Below, one piece after another: positions 1 through 8,821 of a stretch of DNA of 17,612 nucleotides. The stretch is taken from contig JADFNR010000034.1 in the NCBI GenBank assembly GCA_022563275.1, positions 1 through 17,612 of the forward strand. Reading direction: 5' to 3'. The notes below the pieces were generated by a model that saw only the letters and a program-made list of their open reading frames with translations, was not told the origin of the DNA and searched no databases. The position numbers were made by a program, and so were the translations under genes. The stretch's first letter is position 1. Every line of letters starts with the position of its first letter. The DNA comes from Chloroflexota bacterium (GTDB lineage Bacteria > Chloroflexota > Dehalococcoidia > UBA3495).

Positions 1-29
1 CCAGGAGGGCTGCCATGGTTTCCCGATGA

Positions 30-221
30 TCTAGTTGGGATGTTAGTGCGGCTAATTTTAGCGGTGAATCAATCCCAGATGACTACTTGGTCCGCAGTTT
101 CATTCTAGCCTTGGGGGACTGGAGCCGCAAGCAGAAGGCGCTCTCCATCCACGGAGAATCCATCAGGATGCTCTCCAAGTTCGCCCGGGACTCGGTCCAC
201 CTGGCCTGGCCAGACCGATAA
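30..221 (+). pseudogene. possible remnant of a tyrosine-recombinase N-terminal domain
   Basis: A plus-strand frame is open from just after a TGA at 27-29 to a TAA at 219-221. It has no convincing start codon or ribosome site. The translated stretch contains DDYLVRSFILALGDW followed by HGESIRMLSKFARD. This resembles the helical SAM-like core-binding domain at the N-terminus of tyrosine recombinases, where a helix ending in SFLLAL is followed by a segment like YGESLRLL and FA. No catalytic domain follows in any frame, so if real this is a decayed fragment. The rest of 222-476 shows no gene that I can support. The assignment rests on a short, weak resemblance and may be chance. Confidence 0.22.
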
Positions 222-476
222 AAACCCTAATTCGATTAGCGAGCAGGCGCTGCGAAAAACATTATGCCTCGACCCCGCGCTTGCCACCACGCCGAGTTGT
301 GTCCGATGGGGATGGTGGCTATCTCTCTGAATGGGACCGGAGTCTACAATGCCCTAGGCGCCCGGCTTCCTGACTTCTAACTTCCCACTCCAGGTTTTGT
401 AGGCCATGGCGCTACGGGCCAAATTTGATTTGGATATTCCGGCCGTCCGGCGATCGTCACCTGCTAAGATCGACCA

Positions 477-1187
477 ATGCGGCTAATGTTTCTGACATCC
501 TCTTTTAGCGGAATATTATTTGCACTGGGGCTAGCGGCGTGTGGGGAAGATACAATCACTCGGGAAGCTAATGCTCTGACGCCAATCACGGCGGCCACAA
601 GCCAGCCAAGCCCCCAAACAACCCAAATTGCCGCACCCGAGCCGCAACTGAACCGGGTGACCTTCGGTTCCTTGCCTTGGGAGACTCCTACACCATGGGC
701 CAAAGCGTGAAGGTATCGGACCGATGGCCGGTTCAACTCGCTCGCCGGATGCGCGGGGCGGGCCCCAAAGTCGCAGACCCGGAAATCATCGCCCAGACGG
801 GGTGGACCACAGGCGATCTGTCAGCTGCGCTAGACCAGGCAGTCTCCGAGGGAACTTTCGATGTCGTACCGTTGCTTATTGGCGTTAATAACCAATTCCA
901 CAGGTTGGCGATTGACCAATACCAAATCGAATTCCCGGACCTGCTTCAGAGCGCCGTCACATTCGCCGGCGGCAATTCGCGCCGGCTCTCGGTACGTCGA
1001 TGTCACCGCCATGTCTCGAGAAGCGACGGCTCAATCAATACTGGTGGCGGATGATGGCCTACACCCTTCAGGGGTAATGTATTCTAAATGGGTAGACGCT
1101 GTTATACCCGTGGCCATTAAAATAACTCCTGCGCCGGTCCGAAAGCGGTACAACCCTCCGCACAGGCGAACATCTAAATTCCCGTGA
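477..1187 (+). pseudogene. broken SGNH/GDSL-hydrolase lipoprotein gene
   Basis: Three frame-shifted pieces together make one SGNH hydrolase. Piece one starts at ATG 477 with a lipoprotein signal: a hydrophobic stretch ending in LGLAACGED, the Cys being the lipidation site. A low-complexity Thr/Pro/Gln linker follows. Piece two (about 659-970, shifted frame) carries LRFLALGDSYTMG (block I with the nucleophile Ser), RWPVQLARRMR, an AQTGWTTGDL block and LLIGVNNQF (the Asn block). Piece three (about 975-1187, original frame) carries SRYVDVTAMSREA and DDGLHPSGVMYSKWV, the catalytic Asp-His block. About 35-40 residues usual between FAGG and the YVDVT block are missing, so an out-of-frame deletion accompanies the frameshift. 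Intact relatives hydrolyse esters or acetyl groups at the cell surface. A programmed frameshift is unlikely given the deletion; sequencing error could explain the first shift but not the missing block. Confidence 0.75.
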
Positions 1188-1206
1188 CCTATTTCCCGTG
1201 GCCTAT
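1179..1206. repeat. two tandem copies of a 14-bp unit
   Basis: The unit TTCCCGTGRCCTAT occurs twice in direct succession, at 1179-1192 and 1193-1206, with one A/G difference. It spans the stop of the broken hydrolase gene and ends just before the GGAGG ribosome site (1211-1215) of the next gene. It looks like a recent slippage duplication in non-coding DNA. Confidence 0.7.
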
Positions 1207-1218
1207 TAATGGAGGCAG

Positions 1219-2325
1219 ATGAAAGCTATAGCGCTGGTCCCGCGTAAACCGGATAGCCTTTATCTTGGCGAACTGCCTGCGCCCAGTGTCGATGACGTAC
1301 CCGGCGGCCAGGGTGTGCTGGTCAAAGTGTTGCGAGTCGGCCTGTGCGGCACCGACAGAGAGATGCAGGCTGGGGAGTACGGCGCTTCGCCCCCGGGTTA
1401 TGATTTTCTGGTCCTCGGGCATGAGTCCTTCGGAGTGGTCGAGCAGGTTGGGCCGAGAGTCACCGGACTGGCCCCCGGCGACTATGTCGTGGCCCGTGTC
1501 CGCCATCCGGGAAACAGCCCCTACGACGCCATCGGCATGCAGGATATGAGCACCGATGATCAGTATTTCGAACACGGTATAAACCTGCTGCACGGTTTCT
1601 TCACTGAGCGCTACGTGGACACGCCTGAGTTTCTTACCAAGATACCCGCTGCCCTCCGTGGCGTGGGGGTACTTACTGAGCCCATGACCGTCGTCGAAAA
1701 GGGGGTGTTTCAGGCCTATGAGATCCAGCGCCGATTGCGTATCTGGGACCCCAAGGTGGCCGCCGTTTTGGGGGCGGGGACCATTGGGCTGCTGGCGACG
1801 TTGTTGCTGCGGTTGCGGGGTCTGGACGTGGTGACCTTTGCCTTGGAAGAAGGCCCCTATCTCAATTCGGACCTGGTGGAAGCCCTTGGCGCCCGCTATC
1901 TCAGCACCCGCAACATGTCCCTGGCTGAAGCGGCGTCTGCTTACGGTCCCTTCGACCTGATGTTCGAAGCCACCGGGTTCTCCCCCTTAGTGTTCGAGTC
2001 CATGCAGGTGTTGGGGAAGAATGGAGTGCTGGTGATGGCCAGCGTGACCGGCGGGGACCGCGTGATAGAAGTGGAGGCCGATGCCATCAATATGGGTTTC
2101 GTGCTGGGCAACAAGGTTGCGGTGGGCACGGTCAACGCCTCTGGGCAGCATTACCAGGCGGCTTCGCGGGACATGGCCCTGGCGGAGGCGATGTACCCCG
2201 GTTGGTTGTCCCGGTTGCTGACCCATTCGATCCAGGGATTGGATAATTACCGGGAGGCCTTTGACTTACTAAACGGGCCGGAACGGGCCATCAAGATTTC
2301 CATCGAAGTGGCCCTCATCGACTAG
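1219..2325 (+). CDS. zinc-type MDR dehydrogenase, glucose 1-dehydrogenase-like
   Basis: A 368-residue medium-chain dehydrogenase/reductase most like the archaeal-type glucose dehydrogenases. It would oxidise an aldose such as glucose to the lactone with NAD(P)+ in the cytoplasm. The GroES-like domain holds GLCGTDRE with catalytic zinc ligand Cys43, and LVLGHES with His68-Glu69. The Rossmann domain begins with VLGAGTIG (183-190). The lobe that normally holds four structural-zinc cysteines (about residues 92-125) has none, and Cys43 is the only cysteine in the protein. Start ATG 1219 has GGAGG at 1211-1215. It is the first of five close plus-strand genes, 52 bases before the GMC gene, which suggests coupled sugar oxidation. 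The family call is firm; the substrate is inferred and could be another polyol or sugar. Confidence 0.85.
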   Translation: MKAIALVPRKPDSLYLGELPAPSVDDVPGGQGVLVKVLRVGLCGTDREMQAGEYGASPPGYDFLVLGHESFGVVEQVGPRVTGLAPGDYVVARVRHPGNSPYDAIGMQDMSTDDQYFEHGINLLHGFFTERYVDTPEFLTKIPAALRGVGVLTEPMTVVEKGVFQAYEIQRRLRIWDPKVAAVLGAGTIGLLATLLLRLRGLDVVTFALEEGPYLNSDLVEALGARYLSTRNMSLAEAASAYGPFDLMFEATGFSPLVFESMQVLGKNGVLVMASVTGGDRVIEVEADAINMGFVLGNKVAVGTVNASGQHYQAASRDMALAEAMYPGWLSRLLTHSIQGLDNYREAFDLLNGPERAIKISIEVALID

Positions 2326-2377
2326 CGGTCACCCTTAACAATCACCCTCTAGGCCACCGTTGGAGGCGAAATACCGT

Positions 2378-3922
2378 ATGCGGCAGAACCAATACGACAT
2401 AATCATCATCGGCAGCGGCGCCGGCGGGGGTACCCTCGCCTACCGGTTGGCCCCCTCAGGCAAACGGGTCCTGATCCTGGAACGTGGTGGGTACCTGAGA
2501 CGGGAGAAAGAGAACTGGGACTCCAAGGAAGTATTCGTCAACGGCCGGTACAACAATGCCGAGAACTGGCTGGACGGTAAAGGCAGGGAGTTTCAGCCGG
2601 GCCAGCATTACTTTGTGGGAGGAAACACCAAGTTCTACGGCGCGGTGCTGCTGCGGATGCGCCAGGAGGACTTTGGAGAACTGCAGCACCACGGCGGCAT
2701 CTCGCCGGCCTGGCCGCTGAGCTATGACGATTTTGAGCCTTACTACACCCAGGCGGAGCAGCTTTACCAGGTCCACGGCGAACGGGGAATAGACCCCACG
2801 GAACCATGGGCCAGCGGACCGCTGCCTTACCCATCCGTCAGCAACGAGCCGCGGATCCAAGAACTGGCCGATGATCTGCGCCGTATCGGGCACACCCCCT
2901 TTCCCCTGCCGGTGGGCATCATGCTGAACGAAGCCCAGCGGCACCTGAGTCCATGCATCCGCTGCGACACCTGCGACGGCTTCCCCTGCATGGTGAACGC
3001 CAAGGCTGATGCCCACATAGTCTGTGTGGAACCCGCGTTGGCCCACGATAACGTGACCTTGTTGACCGATTCCAAGGTTACCTTCTTGGAGACCAGCCCA
3101 GACGGACACTCCGTAACCGGCGTGGTGGTGGAGCGGGGCGGGCAGCAAGAAACCTTTTCCGCCGACGTGGTGGTCGTTTCCTGCGGCGCGGTCAACTCGG
3201 CGGCGTTGCTGCTGCGTTCTGCCGGCGGCAAGCACCCCAACGGCCTGGCCAATAGCTCCGGCATGGTCGGCAGGCACTACATGGCACACAACAACTCGGC
3301 GCTGATGGCCTTGTCCCTTCGGCCCAATCCCACGGTTTTTCAAAAGACCATCGGCATCAACGATTATTACTTCGGTTCGGACGACTGGCAGTATCCCCTG
3401 GGTCACATCCAGATGTTGGGCAAAAGCAACGCCGACATGCTCCGGGACAGCGCTCCGCGTCTGGTCCCCGGCCGCGCCCTGGAAGAGATGGCCAGTCATT
3501 CCCTGGACTTCTGGCTCACGTCGGAAGACCTGCCCCTTCCCGGTAACCGGGTCACGGTCAATCGCAGCGGGCAGATCGTCTTGCGATATAAGAACAACAA
3601 CACCGAAGGGCACAAGCGGCTCGTCAACAAGCTCCGTGGAATGCTGAAAGAGATCGGCGCCGAGAACCACCTGATCCCCAGTTCGTTGTATATGGGCAAG
3701 AAGATCCCCCTGGCCGGCGTGGCCCACCAGAATGGCACCCTGCGCTTTGGCAGCGACCCAAAGGACTCCGTGTTGGACCTGAACTGCAAGGCTCACGACC
3801 TAGACAACCTGTACGTGGTTGACTCCAGTTTTTTCGTCTCAAGTTCGGCCGTTAATCCCACACTCACCATCGCCGCCAATGCCCTGCGCGTGGGCGGCCA
3901 TATCCTGGAACGAATGCGGTGA
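2378..3922 (+). CDS. GMC-family FAD-dependent oxidoreductase
   Basis: A glucose-methanol-choline oxidoreductase, 514 residues from ATG 2378, with a GGAGG at 2362-2366 placed 11 bases upstream. A TTG at 2360 would add six residues and lose that site. The ADP-binding fold is at the N-terminus (IIIIGSGAGGG). The FAD loop follows (YFVGGNTKFYGAV). A cysteine cluster C-x2-C-x2-C-x4-C (Cys193, 196, 199, 204) lies mid-protein. The GMC_C domain holds the catalytic pair His450 (in AHQNGT) and Asn493 (in NPTLT). The family oxidises alcohols and sugars and passes electrons to oxygen, quinone or another carrier. No signal peptide is visible, so it is probably cytoplasmic or membrane-associated. It overlaps the next gene by 4 bp. 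The substrate is unknown; genomic context favours glucose or a related sugar. Confidence 0.88.
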   Translation: MRQNQYDIIIIGSGAGGGTLAYRLAPSGKRVLILERGGYLRREKENWDSKEVFVNGRYNNAENWLDGKGREFQPGQHYFVGGNTKFYGAVLLRMRQEDFGELQHHGGISPAWPLSYDDFEPYYTQAEQLYQVHGERGIDPTEPWASGPLPYPSVSNEPRIQELADDLRRIGHTPFPLPVGIMLNEAQRHLSPCIRCDTCDGFPCMVNAKADAHIVCVEPALAHDNVTLLTDSKVTFLETSPDGHSVTGVVVERGGQQETFSADVVVVSCGAVNSAALLLRSAGGKHPNGLANSSGMVGRHYMAHNNSALMALSLRPNPTVFQKTIGINDYYFGSDDWQYPLGHIQMLGKSNADMLRDSAPRLVPGRALEEMASHSLDFWLTSEDLPLPGNRVTVNRSGQIVLRYKNNNTEGHKRLVNKLRGMLKEIGAENHLIPSSLYMGKKIPLAGVAHQNGTLRFGSDPKDSVLDLNCKAHDLDNLYVVDSSFFVSSSAVNPTLTIAANALRVGGHILERMR

Positions 3923-4677
3923 GCCGCGCGGAGGGGATGGAATTCGAAGTATTTACGGGGGAGGTGCCGTATCTGACCACCGCCCAGATGCGGGAGGTGG
4001 ACCGGGCGATGATAGATGACTTCAAAATAGGTCTGGTCCAGATGATGGAGAACGCCGGGCGGCACCTGGCAGACCTGGCCCGCAAACGATTTTTTGACGG
4101 CAACCCTCAAGGGAGAAAAGTAACGGTCCTGGCCGGCTCCGGAGGCAACGGTGGTGGTTCCTTGGTCTGTGCCCGGTGGCTGCATAACCATGGCGCGGAC
4201 GTGAGGGTGTTCGTCACGCGGCCTGACCAGGACTTCACGCCGGTCCCAGCGCACCAGTTGGAGATACTCCGCCGGATGCAGGTGGCTGTCTCCCCAGCCG
4301 GTGACCTGGACAACAGTGAACTCCCAGACCTGGTCGTCGATGGGGTGATCGGGTATAGCCTGGACGGCGCTCCGCGAGACACCGCCGCTGGCATGATCCG
4401 GTGGGCCAACGGGCAGGGCGTGCCGATCTTGTCCTTGGACGCGCCGTCCGGCGTGGACACCACCACAGGCGTCGTCTCCGACCCAACCATCAAGGCCACG
4501 GCGACCATGGCCCTGGCCCTGCCCAAAGAAGGTTTGCGCGGGCCCGCCGTAGCGGCCCAAGTTGGTGAGTTATACCTGGCCGATATCGGAGTGCCACCGT
4601 CGCTGTATTCCGGTCGTAACCTGGGTCTGACGGTGGGCAATATCTTTGCAAAAGGCGAGATCATCCGGCTGCGCTAG
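3919..4677 (+). CDS. nnrE: NAD(P)H-hydrate epimerase (YjeF N-terminal domain protein)
   Basis: A 252-residue stand-alone YjeF_N domain. These enzymes interconvert the R and S epimers of hydrated NAD(P)H (NAD(P)HX) so that a dehydratase can restore the cofactor. Recognisable blocks are TTAQMREVDRAMI (20-32), the phosphate-binding loop GSGGNGGG (73-80), VVDGVIGYSLDGAPR (139-153), DAPSGVDTTTG (174-184) and LPKEGL (201-206). The C-terminal dehydratase (carbohydrate-kinase-like) domain of bifunctional Nnr is absent. The loop reads GNGGG rather than the GNNGGDG of E. coli YjeF, a variant I associate with stand-alone members. The start is GTG 3919, overlapping the GMC stop (GTGA), which indicates translational coupling; ATG 3937 is possible but abuts a purine run with no spacing. 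Its place behind two dehydrogenases fits cofactor repair. Confidence 0.8.
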   Translation: MSRAEGMEFEVFTGEVPYLTTAQMREVDRAMIDDFKIGLVQMMENAGRHLADLARKRFFDGNPQGRKVTVLAGSGGNGGGSLVCARWLHNHGADVRVFVTRPDQDFTPVPAHQLEILRRMQVAVSPAGDLDNSELPDLVVDGVIGYSLDGAPRDTAAGMIRWANGQGVPILSLDAPSGVDTTTGVVSDPTIKATATMALALPKEGLRGPAVAAQVGELYLADIGVPPSLYSGRNLGLTVGNIFAKGEIIRLR

Positions 4678-4695
4678 CACCAGCCGAACATACCG

Positions 4696-5799
4696 ATGAA
4701 CAGATTTGATGAGGTCCAGAAAAAACTAGAGTCGGTGCGGGCGTGGCTCCAGCGCAACGAGTTGGAGGCGCTGCTGCTAAACTCCCAGGCCAACTTTGCC
4801 TGGTTGACCGGCGGCGGCGAAAATTACGTATACGTGGGAGACGCCGCCGGAGAGGCGTATCTACTGGTCGTACCGGACCGGGCTTATCTGCTGACCAATA
4901 ATATAGAAGCGCGCCGGCTGCAAGATGAAGAAGTAGCCGGTCTGCCATTTGAGGCGGTCACCTGGCCTTGGCACCGTCAAAATGGCGCCATCGAAGAAAC
5001 AGGTAAACTATGCGATTTGGCCAAGGCCGTATCCGACTTGGGTTCCTTTGGTCTGCCGAAAGTCCCGGATGGTTTTACTGAACTCCGCTACACCATGTTG
5101 CCACCGGAGATAGAGCGTTACCGGCGTTTGGGGCAGGAGGCTGCCCAGGCGGTGGAAGCGGTTTGTCTCAGTTTCGCACCGGGCGACTCCGAACTGGCTA
5201 TCGCGGCCGCGCTGGCGCATGCGTGCCGGAAGCGGAATATCCTGCCACTGGTGAACCTGGTGGGCGGAGACGAGCGCATCGCCCGCTACCGCCATCCTTT
5301 ACCCACCGAAAACCCGGTCCGAAAAACCATGCTGATAGCTCTGACCGGCCGCCGCCAGGGTCTGCACATATCCCTGACACGCCTGGTATCCTTGGGACCA
5401 GTGGACCCCGGCCTGCTGGCGCGGCACCGGTCCGTGGCCGCGGTGGACGCCAGATATATCCTTGAGAGCCAGGCGGGGGTTACCTTGGGCGAAGTGGTAA
5501 CTAGGGCCATCGAACAGTACGCCTTGGAAGGATTCCCCCAAGAGTGGGAGCTGCATCACCAAGGCGGCCTCACCGGCTATTCCGGCCGGGAGATATTCGG
5601 CACCCCCGAAGCAACCTACCGCCTCCAGCACGATCAAGCGCTGACCTGGAATCCTTCCATCTCCGGCACCAAATCTGAGGACACGTTCCTGCTCTCCCCC
5701 GGTGGCCCGGAAATCCTGACCCGCACCGGTTCGTGGCCGGAACTGGACGTAGACCTGCCCGTGGGCACATTGCGCCGGCCTGCCATACTGATAAGGTAG
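4696..5799 (+). CDS. M24-fold (aminopeptidase P-like) protein lacking most metal ligands
   Basis: A 367-residue protein with the two-domain layout of M24 peptidases: a creatinase-like N-terminal domain (about 8-135; NFAWLTGGGENYVY resembles the usual N-x-x-Y-x-TG) and a pita-bread domain (about 136-367). In active enzymes two Asp, one His and two Glu bind two metals. Here the first Asp position reads Ala215 (MLIALTG), the second reads Ser226 (ISLTR in place of D-x-TR), and the EP Glu reads Asn319 (WNPSIS). His287/288 and Glu328 (SEDT) remain. It is therefore unlikely to be a two-metal peptidase and may have another activity or a binding role. It starts 18 bases after the epimerase gene and lies 36 bases before the GH15 gene, inside the sugar-oxidation operon. 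Annotators may call it Xaa-Pro peptidase; I doubt the activity. Confidence 0.75.
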   Translation: MNRFDEVQKKLESVRAWLQRNELEALLLNSQANFAWLTGGGENYVYVGDAAGEAYLLVVPDRAYLLTNNIEARRLQDEEVAGLPFEAVTWPWHRQNGAIEETGKLCDLAKAVSDLGSFGLPKVPDGFTELRYTMLPPEIERYRRLGQEAAQAVEAVCLSFAPGDSELAIAAALAHACRKRNILPLVNLVGGDERIARYRHPLPTENPVRKTMLIALTGRRQGLHISLTRLVSLGPVDPGLLARHRSVAAVDARYILESQAGVTLGEVVTRAIEQYALEGFPQEWELHHQGGLTGYSGREIFGTPEATYRLQHDQALTWNPSISGTKSEDTFLLSPGGPEILTRTGSWPELDVDLPVGTLRRPAILIR

Positions 5800-5835
5800 A
5801 GTCGAGCCGCCGCCGGCCTATATGAGGAGGACATC

Positions 5836-7674
5836 TTGGCTTACCAGCCCATCGAAGACTATGGAATAGTAGGAAACATGCGCACCGTCGCGCTGGTCGG
5901 CATCAACGGGTCGATCGATTGGTTCTGCTGCCCTAGGTTCGACTCGCCCAGCATCTTTGGCGCCATCCTCGACGAAAACAAGGGCGGGTATTTCAAGATC
6001 GCACCGGCCCAGGAAGGTGGCGCGACCCATAAACAACTCTACTGGCCGGAGACCAACGTTTTAATCACGCGGTTCCTATCCCATGACGGAGTCGCCGAAG
6101 TCATCGACTTCATGCCCGTGGATTTTCACGGCCACGAGCATGAGGTCAATATATTGGTCCGGAGGGTAAATATAGTCCGGGGGACCATGGCGCTGCGTAT
6201 GGAGTGCTTCCCGGCCACAAATTATGCCCGGGACGAGCACCAGGTCCAGATGAACGAATTCGGCGCGATGTTTTCATCGCCCGGCATCAATATCCAGCTT
6301 TCCACCACGGCGCCGCTGGTCCAGCGAGGCAGCGGAGTGGTCTGCGATTTCACGCTCAAGGAGGGCGAGACCCTCACCTTCTCCATCGCCGGGGTGGAAG
6401 ACGACGCGGAGGTGGGCTCCAGGTTTTCCGAGGAGGAGAGTGAGCACCTTTTTGAGGAAACCGTGGATTATTGGCGGAACTGGCTGTCTCAGTCCACCTA
6501 CCGGGGCCGGTGGCGGGAGATGGTGGAACGGTCGGCCCTGGTGCTCAAACTTCTCACCTACGAGCCCACCGGCGCCATCGTGGCGGCTCCCACCTGCAGT
6601 CTGCCCGAGGGCATCGGCGGCGAACGCAACTGGGACTACCGCTACACCTGGATCCGGGATGCCGCCTTTACTCTGTACGCCCTTTTGCGTATCGGCTTCA
6701 CCCAAGAAGCCGCCAAGTTCATGGGTTGGATCGAGGCCCGGGCGGCCGAGGCCGACGCTGACGGCTCCCTTCAGATCATGTACGGCATCGACGGCCGCCA
6801 CGAGTTGAAAGAGGAGACGCTAACCCACCTGGAGGGCTATAAAAAGTCCAGTCCGGTCAGGGTGGGGAACGGCGCTTACAACCAGCTCCAGTTGGATATC
6901 TACGGCGAGCTGATGGACTCGGTGTACCTCTACAACAAATACGGGACACCCATCTCCTACGATTTTTGGACCCACCTGAGCCGGCTAACCGACTGGGTGG
7001 TGGACAACTGGAAGCGCACCGACGAGGGCATCTGGGAGGTCCGGGGCGGGCAGAAGCACTTTGTTTACTCCAAGCTCATGTGCTGGGTTGCCATCGACCG
7101 GGCCATCCGGCTGGCGGACAAACGTTCGTTCCCCGCCGACCGGGCGCGGTGGCTCGCAGCCCGCGATGAGATCTACGAGGAGATCATGGAAAAGGGCTGG
7201 AGCGAAGACCGGCAGGCGTTCGTGCAGTCCTATGGCAGCGACACCCTCGACGCCTCCAATCTGATAATGCCGTTGGTCTTCTTCATGTCGCCAACCGACC
7301 CCAGAATGCTCAAGACTCTGGAGGCGATCGACCGCTCACCGGCTGAAGGTGGGCTGGTGTCAAACAGCCTGGTCTACCGGTATGACGTCCAGAAGACCGA
7401 CGATGGGTTATCTGGTGAAGAAGGGAGTTTCAATATCTGCACTTTCTGGCTGGTGGAGGCGATGACCCGTGCCGGGCAGGCCGACCGGAAATGGCTCAAC
7501 AAAGCGCGGTTGATGTTTGAAAAGATGCTCAGCTACGCCAACCACCTGGGGCTGTATTCGGAGCAGATCGGGACCAGCGGCGAAGCCTTGGGAAACTTCC
7601 CCCAGGCGTTCACTCACCTGGCCTTGATCAGCGCCGCCTACAACTTGGACCGGACCCTCGGCAGAAAGCAGTGA
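5836..7674 (+). CDS. glycoside hydrolase family 15 protein (glucoamylase/trehalase type)
   Basis: A 612-residue GH15 enzyme with the prokaryotic beta-sandwich (trehalase-like) N-terminal domain (about 1-220; [17 protein letters not shown] is typical) and an (alpha/alpha)6 barrel (about 225-605). Signatures are [14 protein letters not shown] (263-276), [10 protein letters not shown] with the likely general acid Glu401, [15 protein letters not shown] (528-542) and [20 protein letters not shown] with the likely base Glu576. Such inverting enzymes release beta-D-glucose from alpha-1,4-glucans or alpha,alpha-trehalose. No signal peptide is present, so the substrate is intracellular. The start is TTG 5836, supported by GAGGAGG at 5824-5830 five bases upstream; ATG 5822 is out of frame. 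It is the last gene of the five-gene operon and supplies glucose for the upstream dehydrogenases (inference). Sequence alone does not separate glucoamylase from trehalase. Confidence 0.92.
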   Translation: MAYQPIEDYGIVGNMRTVALVGINGSIDWFCCPRFDSPSIFGAILDENKGGYFKIAPAQEGGATHKQLYWPETNVLITRFLSHDGVAEVIDFMPVDFHGHEHEVNILVRRVNIVRGTMALRMECFPATNYARDEHQVQMNEFGAMFSSPGINIQLSTTAPLVQRGSGVVCDFTLKEGETLTFSIAGVEDDAEVGSRFSEEESEHLFEETVDYWRNWLSQSTYRGRWREMVERSALVLKLLTYEPTGAIVAAPTCSLPEGIGGERNWDYRYTWIRDAAFTLYALLRIGFTQEAAKFMGWIEARAAEADADGSLQIMYGIDGRHELKEETLTHLEGYKKSSPVRVGNGAYNQLQLDIYGELMDSVYLYNKYGTPISYDFWTHLSRLTDWVVDNWKRTDEGIWEVRGGQKHFVYSKLMCWVAIDRAIRLADKRSFPADRARWLAARDEIYEEIMEKGWSEDRQAFVQSYGSDTLDASNLIMPLVFFMSPTDPRMLKTLEAIDRSPAEGGLVSNSLVYRYDVQKTDDGLSGEEGSFNICTFWLVEAMTRAGQADRKWLNKARLMFEKMLSYANHLGLYSEQIGTSGEALGNFPQAFTHLALISAAYNLDRTLGRKQ

Positions 7675-7750
7675 AAAGCAAGCGGCAACCCGGCGTAGAT
7701 TAGATGGGTCTGGCCAGATTGTCCTGAAATACCGAGGGGCGGTGATTCCG

Positions 7751-8821
7751 TCAGCCGATAACTTCGGTGGCCACCTGAGTGGCCGACCAGGCTGGGAACC
7801 AGGAAGAATGACGCCCGTCTCCACCGGCTACCACCAGGATAAATTTGTCCGGGTCCATAACCAGCGGAAGCATAAAGTCATCGCTTTGACCCTCATATTC
7901 GGCGGGCCAGGAGCGGGCGCCGTAGTGCCCCCGGTCTTTCACCTCTCCGAAAGGCATCCGGGCATTCTGAAACAGATACTCGCGGACATCCCGCCGGCTG
8001 TACCCGTCGGCGGCGATCTCACGGGCATGCTCCGGTCCCAGCACGATCACCGGCGAAGCCCCTCTACTCTGATAGGAGTAGCCCGAGATTCCCGCGTTCT
8101 TCATTGAACTGACCAGGGTCTCTAGGACCCCCTCGCCCGTTTTTTGCGTGTCCTCCGCCACCGTGTGGATACCCCTGGCCGCCACCACGGTTACGGTGCT
8201 AGCGCCCGCGGGATATCCCAGGTCCACGTGCAACGGCTCCCAGGGGTTGGCCTCTTGGTTCTCGGCGAAACACATGGTGTATTTGCCAGGCCACCCTTGC
8301 GTGGACTTCTCCATGGTATCGGCGGTGGCCCCGCCCAGATTACGCATGGTCAACCGCAGGGCGCGGCCGATGGTGGCGTTGGCCCGGTGGCCGGAGCCGA
8401 ACACGGCGGTGCCGCCGTGGATGCCCAGGGCCGTGGCCACTGACCCGGATACGATGACAACCGGAGCGGCGCCGCCGGTCGTGGTGGTGATGGAGCCAAC
8501 GTTGAACTGGGGTTGCAGCACTGCTTTCACGGCGGCCAATACCACGGGAAAATAATCGGGCGTGCAGCCGGCCATGACCGAGTTGATGGCCACTTTTTCC
8601 ACGGTGGCGGTCCCGTTCAGGGGCGGGAAAACACCCAAGACTCCCTTGGCGGGAAGGGGGCTGGCCTCAAGCATCTCCAAGACCAGGTCTTCAGTGGGCG
8701 GTATGACCGGCAGACCGTCGGTCCAGCCTTGTTGGTGGAAATAGTCGTTGATCCGGGCGACTGAACCGGCTAATTCCAGCCGGCTGGCGAGCTCGTCTGA
8801 TTCGGGTAAGGATTCAACCAT
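7751..8821 (-). CDS. UGSC-linked conserved protein of unknown function
   Basis: A 356-residue conserved protein without an established function that I can name. Blocks that look family-defining are QGWTDGLPVIPPTEDLV near the N-terminus, FPPLNGTATVEKVAIN, SVMAGCTPDYFPVVLAA, GSGHRANATIGRALRL, KYTMCFAENQEANPWEPL, and GPEHAREIAADGYSRRDV near the C-terminus. I recall similar proteins encoded beside, or joined to, thioredoxin-like/UGSC proteins in other bacteria. Cysteines occur in the MAGC and MCFAEN blocks and could face the selenocysteine partner. No signal peptide or membrane span is seen, so a cytoplasmic location is likely. Start ATG 8821 overlaps the selenoprotein stop by 8 bp (ATGGTTGA) without a strong ribosome site of its own, so translation is probably coupled. 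It is convergent with GH15, 76 bases away, with no obvious terminator hairpin between. Confidence 0.7.
   Translation of the reverse strand: MVESLPESDELASRLELAGSVARINDYFHQQGWTDGLPVIPPTEDLVLEMLEASPLPAKGVLGVFPPLNGTATVEKVAINSVMAGCTPDYFPVVLAAVKAVLQPQFNVGSITTTTGGAAPVVIVSGSVATALGIHGGTAVFGSGHRANATIGRALRLTMRNLGGATADTMEKSTQGWPGKYTMCFAENQEANPWEPLHVDLGYPAGASTVTVVAARGIHTVAEDTQKTGEGVLETLVSSMKNAGISGYSYQSRGASPVIVLGPEHAREIAADGYSRRDVREYLFQNARMPFGEVKDRGHYGARSWPAEYEGQSDDFMLPLVMDPDKFILVVAGGDGRHSSWFPAWSATQVATEVIG

Noticed and set aside
105..290. 61-residue minus-strand ORF near the left edge
   Set aside because: No ribosome site or motif; it overlaps the plus-strand recombinase-like remnant and is probably its shadow.
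464..736. 90-residue minus-strand ORF over the hydrolase pseudogene
   Set aside because: The plus strand carries a lipobox and the GDSL block; the antisense product has no known feature.
2456..3796. 446-residue open frame antisense to the GMC gene
   Set aside because: It is a shadow of a GC-rich gene whose plus-strand frame has clear FAD and catalytic motifs; the antisense product has no recognisable domain.
7675..7750. Terminator between the convergent GH15 and partner genes
   Set aside because: No hairpin with a T-run is visible on either strand in these 76 bases.
8814..8816. Second UGA of the selenoprotein gene as another Sec codon
   Set aside because: It overlaps the start of the partner gene, ends a complete domain, and I see no SECIS-like loop after it.
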